Source: Frankia sp. AgB1.9
GTDB taxonomy: Bacteria > Actinomycetota > Actinomycetes > Frankiales > Frankiaceae
Direction of reading: 5' to 3'
Length of the DNA: 64,000 nt
Assembly: GCF_016786355.1 (NCBI RefSeq)
Contig: NZ_JADWYX010000036.1
Span: 1 to 64,000 of the forward strand
Below the pieces are notes generated by a model, which saw only the letters and a program-made list of their open reading frames with translations, did no database searches and was not told where the DNA came from. Each line of letters begins with the position of its first letter. Within the stretch, counting starts at the first letter, position 1. Shown one piece after another: positions 58,646 to 64,000 of this stretch. Both the position numbers and the translations under genes were made by a program.

Positions 58646-60172
58646 ATGCCCGGGCAAAGCTCTCCTAGCCCACGAACGGAGCCCAGTCGCCCGACCTGGA
58701 GCCTCAACGCGATCCCGCCCGGAGAGACCGTAGAGACGCACACCGCGATCCTGACCTTCGCTGGCGACCGGGTCTACAAGCGAAAGAAGGCTCTCAACCT
58801 GGGCTTTCTCGATTTCCGGGAGCGTGAGGCCCGGCTAGCCGCCTGCGAGGCCGAGGTGGCCCTCAACAGCCGGCTGGCGCCTGATGTCTACCTTGGTGTC
58901 GCCGACCTGCGCGACGCGACCGGCCAGCTCATCGACCACCTGGTGGTGATGCGCCGGCTACCGGAGGACCGCCGACTGGCGACCCTCGTCCGGCACGGCG
59001 AGCCGGTGGGCGACGTGCTGCGGGCCATCGCGCGCCAGCTCGCCGCGTTCCACGAGACCTGCGAGACGTCCGACGAGATCGCTCAGGCGGGCAGCCGGTC
59101 GACGTTGTCCGGGCTGTGGCGGGAAGGCGTAGAGGGCGTCGCCTCCTTCCGCGATGACATCCTCGATGATGCGGTGATCGACGAGATCGACCGGCTGTCG
59201 TCGCGCTACCTCGCGGGTCGCGGGGCGTTGTTGCTGGAGCGGATGCGGTCTGGGCGGGTCCGCGACGGACACGGCGACCTGCTTGCCGACGACATCTTCT
59301 GCCTGACCGACGGGCCACGAATCCTCGACTGCCTCGACTTCGACCAGCGGCTGCGAGTCGGCGACGTGCTCGGCGACGCCGCGTTCCTGGCGATGGACCT
59401 GGAACGACTCGGCGCCGGCGGCGATGCACAGCGGTTCCTCGGCTGGTACCGGGAGTTCTCCGGCGAGACGCATCCATCGTCACTCGAGCACCTGTATATC
59501 GCCTACCGCGCGTTTGTGCGGGCCAAGGTCAGCAGCGTACGGGCCGCGCAGGGCGACCCGGACGCCGCCGACCTCGCCCGGCAGTTCGGGACGCTCGCTC
59601 TGGACCACCTGCGCCGCGGCCGCGTGCGCCTCGTCATCGTCGGCGGCCTTCCCGGTACGGGAAAGACGACCCTCGCGGGCCACCTCGCCGACGCCGAGGA
59701 CGGCTGGGTGCTGCTGCGCTCCGACGTCGTGCGCAAGGAGCTCGCGGGGCTTCCTACGAACGCTCCGGCACCACCGGAACTCGCAGGACTCGGTACCGGC
59801 ATCTACGCGCATGAGACGACCGACGCGGTCTACACCGAATTGCTCCGCCGGGCCGGGCACGCGCTCGCCCACGGGGAGAACGTGCTGCTCGACGCGTCCT
59901 GGTCGGCGACGACGCAGCGGACGGCTGCAGCACGGGTCGCCGCCGCGGCGAGTGCCGACCTCGTCGAGCTGTGCTGCGTGACGTCGTCTGCCGTCGCGGA
60001 GGCCCGGATCGCCCGGCGGGCAGCCGCCGGCTCGGACGCGTCCGACGCGACGTCGATGGCGGTCTACACGGCGATGGCCTCACGCACCGACCCGTGGCCG
60101 GCGGCCGCGGTCGTCGACACCGCCGTCCCGCTCGCTGAGGCCGCGGCGACCGCCTCCCGGCTGCTCCGCTAG
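58646..60172 (+). CDS. Rv2004c-like kinase-fold/P-loop NTPase fusion
   Basis: A 508-residue protein. The N-terminal two thirds resemble an aminoglycoside-phosphotransferase-like fold: LTFAGDRVYKRKKALNLGFL, the catalytic HGD at 209-211 and the DFD metal motif at 231-233. The C-terminal third (about 325-508) is a P-loop kinase, with GGLPGTGKTT at 333-342 and DVVRKELAGLP downstream. The same architecture is found in M. tuberculosis Rv2004c, a DosR-regulon protein of unknown substrate. The gene at 49.6 kb is a shorter paralogue without the P-loop part. The ATG at 58646 is preceded by GGAGG. It is probably under DevR control because of the upstream site. Confidence 0.9.
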   Translation: MPGQSSPSPRTEPSRPTWSLNAIPPGETVETHTAILTFAGDRVYKRKKALNLGFLDFREREARLAACEAEVALNSRLAPDVYLGVADLRDATGQLIDHLVVMRRLPEDRRLATLVRHGEPVGDVLRAIARQLAAFHETCETSDEIAQAGSRSTLSGLWREGVEGVASFRDDILDDAVIDEIDRLSSRYLAGRGALLLERMRSGRVRDGHGDLLADDIFCLTDGPRILDCLDFDQRLRVGDVLGDAAFLAMDLERLGAGGDAQRFLGWYREFSGETHPSSLEHLYIAYRAFVRAKVSSVRAAQGDPDAADLARQFGTLALDHLRRGRVRLVIVGGLPGTGKTTLAGHLADAEDGWVLLRSDVVRKELAGLPTNAPAPPELAGLGTGIYAHETTDAVYTELLRRAGHALAHGENVLLDASWSATTQRTAAARVAAAASADLVELCCVTSSAVAEARIARRAAAGSDASDATSMAVYTAMASRTDPWPAAAVVDTAVPLAEAAATASRLLR

Positions 60173-60375
60173 CCGGAACCGTCAAAGGCGCAGAACAACA
60201 GGACCGTCACGTCTCAAACTCCCACAAACCGCAGGGTGGGTCCCGGCAACCGCATGGCTCTGCCCTTCGTCCCGAAGGCCGTCTCCGGGGCGACCGGCAG
60301 GCCGCACGCAGTGGGGAAGACGAGTGTTCGAGCCTGGAATCTCGAACTCGCTGGCTCCAACGGGCCGGCGTCTCG

Positions 60376-60582
60376 TCACCCCGCCGGTGCGCCATCCGGA
60401 GGGGCCGGTGTTTCCCCGGGAGCCGCCGATGGTCTCGACGGCATTTCGAAAAGGTCGACTTCCGGCACTTGTCGGTCATCGTGATCGGCCACGAAGAACA
60501 ATGCGTCTCGGAAGCTGAAGATCCCGGCAAGCAGGTTCTGAGGGAATGTCTGCGACGCCGTGTCGTAGTCGCGGACGCTGGA
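60376..60582 (-). pseudogene. LemA-family protein, C-terminal remnant
   Basis: The minus-strand text DYDTASQTFPQNLLAGIFSF, then RDALFFVADHDDRQVPEVDL, fits the C-terminus of LemA family proteins (YNxxxQxFPxNLxAGxFGFxxxxxFE, then a PxVxF end). LemA proteins are about 185 residues with an N-terminal membrane helix and a long helical bundle. Here the helical bundle is absent upstream. An Ala/Pro-rich tail follows. This is a truncated gene. Confidence 0.55.
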
Positions 60583-60761
60583 CACGAGAAAAACCGCGAT
60601 CACAGCTACATGCGTCATTCCTCCCGGCCGCTGTTCGGCACACGGTCGGATGCTGGAGAGGCTAGGCGGGGCGGCAACACTGTGTGGCATTCGTCGTGTT
60701 CGAAAGGCGGAGGAGCGACCTGGTGGTCATCACGACGGCAGGCGGATCGGGCTTCCAACGG

Positions 60762-60775
60762 GGGGCGAACGTCCC
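60762..60775. promoter_or_regulatory. candidate DosR/DevR-type box before PP2C fragment/ATPase genes
   Basis: GGGGCGAACGTCCC matches the core at 11 of 14 positions (GGG-x-C left, AA centre, GTCCC right). It is about 131 bases upstream of the first start codon at 60906 and could drive the ATPase gene. Confidence 0.55.
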
Positions 60776-60905
60776 TGTGCATCCACGGGCTCGGTCGAGA
60801 TCCTGACGGTAGCTCTCCGTACCGGGGGGAGAGGATTTGAGGCTGGCTAGGCCGCCCGCGTCGCGCGGGCCGCGCTACACCCGCCCAACCCGATGGGAGC
60901 ACAAG

Positions 60906-61181
60906 ATGATCGTGTCCTCCGCTCGCCACGCTGCCGGTGCGGCGTTCCTGAAGGTGTCATGGCACCAGGAGCCGGTGGCCGGCTGCCTCGGCGGCGACTG
61001 GATCGACACAGTGCATCTACCCGGCGGGCAGGTCGCGGTGACGATCGGCGATGCCTCCGGGCACGACGGCCAGGCCTCCGATCTGGACCGTGTCCTACGC
61101 GCAGTCATCCGCACGGCACTCCGCGAAGGTGTCGGCGGTCACGCCGTCGGGGAACCGTTGCGGCCCGTCCGATCCGCATGA
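60906..61181 (+). pseudogene. PP2C/RsbU phosphatase, N-terminal fragment
   Basis: The 91-residue frame reads AAFLKVSWHQEPVAGCLGGD, then WIDTVHLPGGQVAVTIGDAS and GHDGQASDLDRVLRAVIRTA. This matches the first third of an RsbU/SpoIIE phosphatase domain (metal motifs GGDWID and GDASGHD). The later motifs (TDGL, DD) are missing, so it cannot be active. GGGAG precedes the ATG at 60906. Its TGA overlaps an ATG at 61178 in the frame of the following ATPase gene. A short regulatory or coupling ORF is conceivable, but decay is more likely. Confidence 0.65.
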
Positions 61182-61291
61182 CCCGCTCGTCCTACTCGCC
61201 CGCGGCCTCAGCCGATCCTTCCGGCGGTTCGAGCGTGGCGAGAACGACGAGCCCGAAGCAGCGTGTCTCGGCGGCCGGTCGAGGCTTGGCC

Positions 61292-63868
61292 GTGACCGAG
61301 ATGGCCAGCGTCGCTGTTGACGATGTGCTTGCTCGGGTCGGGTCAAGCGGTGCTGGGCTCACCGCGACGTCGGCGCGTCAGCGACTGGACGACGTCGGCC
61401 CGAACGCCGTCATGTCGCACCGCGCGCGCTTCCTGCCAGTGCTCTGGCACCAGCTGCGTTCGCCGCTGCTGGGTCTATTGCTCACGGCCGCCGCCGCGTC
61501 GTACTTCGTCGGAGAACGCAGCGACGCGATCATCATCGCCGTCATCGTGGTTCTCTCGGTCGGGCTCGGCCTTGTCAACGAGTACCGGGCGGAGAAGGCG
61601 GCCGAGGCACTGCACTCACAGGTCACCCGCCGCGCGCTGACCATACGTGACGGGCAGCCCACCACCGTCGACGTCGCAGCGCTGGTGCCAGGAGATGTGG
61701 TCGAACTGCAGCTCGGCGACGTCGTCCCCGCGGATCTACGCCTGATCGCCTGCTCTGATCTCGCCTGCGATGAGTCCGTCATCACCGGGGAGTCGCTCCC
61801 CGTCGACAAGAACACTGCTGTCGTGTCCCCTGACGCGGTACTGGCTGAGCTGACGGGCTCTGCGCTCATGGGCACGGTCGTGCATTCCGGTACCGGTCGT
61901 GGGGTGGTCGTGGCCACAGGCGCCGCGAGCGCATTCGGGCGCATCGCCGCGGGCCTGACCAGTCACCAGACCGAGACAGCGTTCCAGGTTGGGCTGCGCC
62001 GGTTCTCCATGCTTCTCGTCTATGTGGCCGCCGCCCTGACCACGGGGATCTTCGTGGCCAACGTGCTGCTTCACAAACCGATCCTCGATGCCCTCCTGTT
62101 CTCCCTCGCGATCGCTGTCGGGATCACGCCCCAGTTGCTCCCGGCGGTCGTCTCGACCAGCCTGGCTTCCGGATCCCGCCAGATGGCAAAGCAGCGTGTG
62201 CTCGTCAAGCGCCTCGTCTGCATCGAGGACCTCGGTGACGTCGACACTCTGTTCACGGACAAGACCGGTACGCTCACCGAGGGCCGGATCAGCTTCATGC
62301 GCGCTGTGCCCACCGGCTCTATCCAGCAACGCGATGTGCTGCGGTGGGGATTGCTCTGCACCGACCGGGCCGTCGACGGCGCGCGGACGTCGCACGGGAA
62401 CCCGTTGGACGCGGCCTTGTGGGAATCCCCCGCCGCCGCGGAGGTTTCTCGCGATCTGGTGATCCAGACGACGGTGGCGGTCTTGCCGTTCGATCACGAA
62501 CGTCGCATGATCACAGTCCTCGTCCGCGACGCCGACGGACGTCAAATCCTGATTGCAAAGGGAGCACCTGAGACGGTGCTCGACCGCTGTGTCGACGTGA
62601 CCGCGGACGCTCGCACGGCCCTCGACGCCGAGTTCGCCGCGGGAAACCGGGTGGTTGCGGTCGCCACCCGACCCGCGCCCGGCCTGACCACGGTGGCCGC
62701 CGCCGACGAGGCCGAACTACACCTCGCCGGCCTGCTGGTATTCCTCGACGCGCCCAAGCCCAGCGCTGCGGCGGCACTAAGGCGACTGACAGATCTCGGC
62801 ATCACCGTCAAGATCGTCACTGGGGACAACGCCGTGGTCGCCGCCAAGGTCTGCGACGACCTCGGTCTGCCCGCCGCGGCCGTCCTGACCGGCGCCGCCA
62901 TCGACGCACTCGAGGACGACGCACTCGCCGCCGCGATCCCCGCGACCACCGTGTTCGCCCGGGTCAGCCCCGAGCAGAAGGCTCGCATCGTCACGATGCA
63001 GCGCCAAAGCGGCCGCGACGTCGCCTTCCTCGGCGACGGGGTCAACGATGCTCTCGCGCTGCACGCCGCCGATGTCGGTATCTCGGTGGACTCCGCCGTC
63101 GACGTCGCCAAGGACGCCGCCGATGTGATCCTGCTCGAGAAGGAGCTCGACGTACTGGCCAACGGCGTCGTCGAAGGACGTCGTGTTTTCGCCAACACCA
63201 TCAAGTATGTCCTGATGGGGACATCGAGCAACTTCGGCAACATGGCCTCCGCGGCCGGCGCCTCGCTCCTGCTGGCCTTCCTGCCTATGCTGCCCTCGCA
63301 GATACTGCTCAACAATCTGCTCTACGACACCAGCCAGCTTGCAATCCCGACCGACAACGTCGACCAGGACCAGCTCCGCAAACCCTCGCACTGGGACATC
63401 CGGTTCATCCGCCGCTTCATGCTCTACTTCGGCCCACTCAGCTCAGTGTTCGACTTCCTCACATTCGGGCTGATGCTCTGGGTCTTCCATGCTGGCGCCG
63501 CACAGTTCCATTCTGGCTGGTTCGTCGAGTCGTTGGCAACCCAAACATTGGTCATTTTTGCCATTCGTACGCGCCGCATTCCGTTCTTCCGTAGCAAGCC
63601 CAGCCTTCCGCTCACACTAGCCGCCATCGGCGTCGTCGTCGTCGGTGCCGTCATCCCCGAAACGCCGCTGGCTCACGCCCTTGGATTCGCACCACTACCC
63701 TTCGGATACTTCCTGACGCTCGTCGCCATGATCGCCGGATACCTGGCCCTCATCGAGACCGGCAAGCGACTCTTCTACCGCCTCAGCTCACAGCAGCCGA
63801 CTACTCCGCCCATGCCGGCTGGACACCGCCACCTTCGCCGGCGCGCGGGCCGTTTCAGCACCGGCTGA
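61292..63868 (+). CDS. P-type ATPase, MgtA-like (P3B)
   Basis: An 858-residue cation pump. In order: N-terminal cytosolic part, two TMs, actuator domain with TGES in CDESVITGESLPVDK, TM3-4 with VGITPQLLPAVVSTS, phosphorylation site DKTGT at Asp323-Thr327, KGAPE in ILIAKGAPETVLDRC, hinge GDGVNDA, and a C-terminal group of TMs with LLYDTSQLAIPTDNVD and WFVESLATQTLVIFAIRTRR. These TM motifs match MgtA/MgtB-type Mg2+ importers, although the TM4 TPEMLP signature reads TPQLLP. The GTG at 61292 is preceded by GAGG with seven-base spacing; an alternative ATG at 61178 overlaps the PP2C fragment stop. A DosR-like site lies upstream. The mycobacterial DosR regulon also contains a P-type ATPase (CtpF). 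Confidence 0.9.
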   Translation: MTEMASVAVDDVLARVGSSGAGLTATSARQRLDDVGPNAVMSHRARFLPVLWHQLRSPLLGLLLTAAAASYFVGERSDAIIIAVIVVLSVGLGLVNEYRAEKAAEALHSQVTRRALTIRDGQPTTVDVAALVPGDVVELQLGDVVPADLRLIACSDLACDESVITGESLPVDKNTAVVSPDAVLAELTGSALMGTVVHSGTGRGVVVATGAASAFGRIAAGLTSHQTETAFQVGLRRFSMLLVYVAAALTTGIFVANVLLHKPILDALLFSLAIAVGITPQLLPAVVSTSLASGSRQMAKQRVLVKRLVCIEDLGDVDTLFTDKTGTLTEGRISFMRAVPTGSIQQRDVLRWGLLCTDRAVDGARTSHGNPLDAALWESPAAAEVSRDLVIQTTVAVLPFDHERRMITVLVRDADGRQILIAKGAPETVLDRCVDVTADARTALDAEFAAGNRVVAVATRPAPGLTTVAAADEAELHLAGLLVFLDAPKPSAAAALRRLTDLGITVKIVTGDNAVVAAKVCDDLGLPAAAVLTGAAIDALEDDALAAAIPATTVFARVSPEQKARIVTMQRQSGRDVAFLGDGVNDALALHAADVGISVDSAVDVAKDAADVILLEKELDVLANGVVEGRRVFANTIKYVLMGTSSNFGNMASAAGASLLLAFLPMLPSQILLNNLLYDTSQLAIPTDNVDQDQLRKPSHWDIRFIRRFMLYFGPLSSVFDFLTFGLMLWVFHAGAAQFHSGWFVESLATQTLVIFAIRTRRIPFFRSKPSLPLTLAAIGVVVVGAVIPETPLAHALGFAPLPFGYFLTLVAMIAGYLALIETGKRLFYRLSSQQPTTPPMPAGHRHLRRRAGRFSTG

Positions 63869-63901
63869 TCGCCCCGTCACCAGGTTCCGTATCGGCGATC
63901 G

Positions 63902-64000
63902 TTACGTCGCGCGGAGGTCGGCGATGCCGTGCAGAGCGTCGGCGTCATCTCTGTAAGACCGCTGGTCCGGCGGTCGTTCATGGTCTACATCGGCGGAAGG
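63902..64000 (-). CDS. partial reading frame at the window edge, unknown
   Basis: On the minus strand a frame is open from the window edge and ends in TAA at 63902-63904. The visible 32 residues (for example DHERPPDQRSYRDDADALHG, then IADLRAT) are hydrophilic and balanced, as in a real C-terminus, but no family can be named from this length. Confidence 0.3.
   Translation of the reverse strand, partial: PSADVDHERPPDQRSYRDDADALHGIADLRAT

Larger units (their letters stand above)
60173..60905. other. intergenic with LemA remnant and DosR-like site
   Basis: This 730-base gap holds the LemA fragment (minus strand, 60376-60582) and the DosR-like element at 60762-60775. The rest shows no supported gene. 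Confidence 0.45.

Noticed and set aside
1-64000. CRISPR arrays, rRNA and tRNA genes
   Set aside because: No regularly spaced repeats, no rRNA-like blocks and no convincing tRNA cloverleaf were seen. A covariance-model scan would be needed for a firm negative.

Overview
The window is high-GC DNA with actinobacterial signatures: many GTG starts, SsgA-like cell-division proteins, DosR/DevR-type hypoxia regulators, DUF1918, Acg-type nitroreductase and a group-3b-like [NiFe] hydrogenase. A Frankia-like, sporulating soil actinomycete fits best. That is an inference from gene content, because no rRNA or species marker is present.

Left part (1-15.5 kb): an eroded accessory region. It holds the end of a Gfo/Idh/MocA oxidoreductase, then remnants of an AraC regulator, an MFS transporter, a large serine recombinase without its catalytic N-terminus, a TauE/SafE exporter half and an arsenic-type flavoprotein with its transporter. 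Intact genes lie between them: a HEAT-like repeat protein, a sulfite-oxidase-family enzyme, a ZIP metal transporter behind two iron-box-like sites, an ECF sigma factor, a beta-propeller lipoprotein, and a TetR/SDR pair sharing one operator. A SHOCT protein and a PAS-GGDEF-EAL protein follow (15.5-18.4 kb).

Middle and right part (18.5-64 kb): a large hypoxia/dormancy island. It encodes a CBS-DUF1918 protein coupled to PEP synthase; a six-gene hydrogenase operon (beta, cyclic-nucleotide-binding protein, gamma, delta, alpha, maturation protease); four tandem-domain universal stress proteins; a pyridoxamine-oxidase-like protein; a GNAT-acyl-CoA synthetase fusion; two SsgA-like proteins; a flavodoxin; a PP2C phosphatase carrying a DosS-like GAF domain; the DevR/DevS pair; two Rv2004c-like kinase-fold proteins; an Acg-like nitroreductase; and an MgtA-like P-type ATPase. 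Many members correspond to classes in the mycobacterial DosR regulon, and several promoters carry GGGAC/GTCCC elements like the DosR box. Remnants of phosphoketolase, a second P-type ATPase, LemA and another PP2C show turnover. A MacB-like ABC exporter is inserted at 36.6-40.4 kb.

A second redox module lies at 51.9-57.5 kb: a ferric-reductase/NADPH-oxidase-like flavocytochrome, an FMN-binding membrane-anchored protein with a flavinylation motif, the flavinyl transferase ApbE and an OmpR-type two-component system. Together they look like an inducible extracytosolic electron-transfer chain.

Working model (inference): DevS, and perhaps the GAF-PP2C protein, sense O2/NO/CO or redox. DevR then switches on hydrogen metabolism, PEP synthesis, stress proteins and protein acetylation, while the SsgA-like proteins link low oxygen to cell division or sporulation. 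The parts most worth testing are the DosS-GAF-PP2C fusion, the SsgA-like genes inside a hypoxia island, and the cyclic-nucleotide-binding gene overlapped on both sides within the hydrogenase operon.
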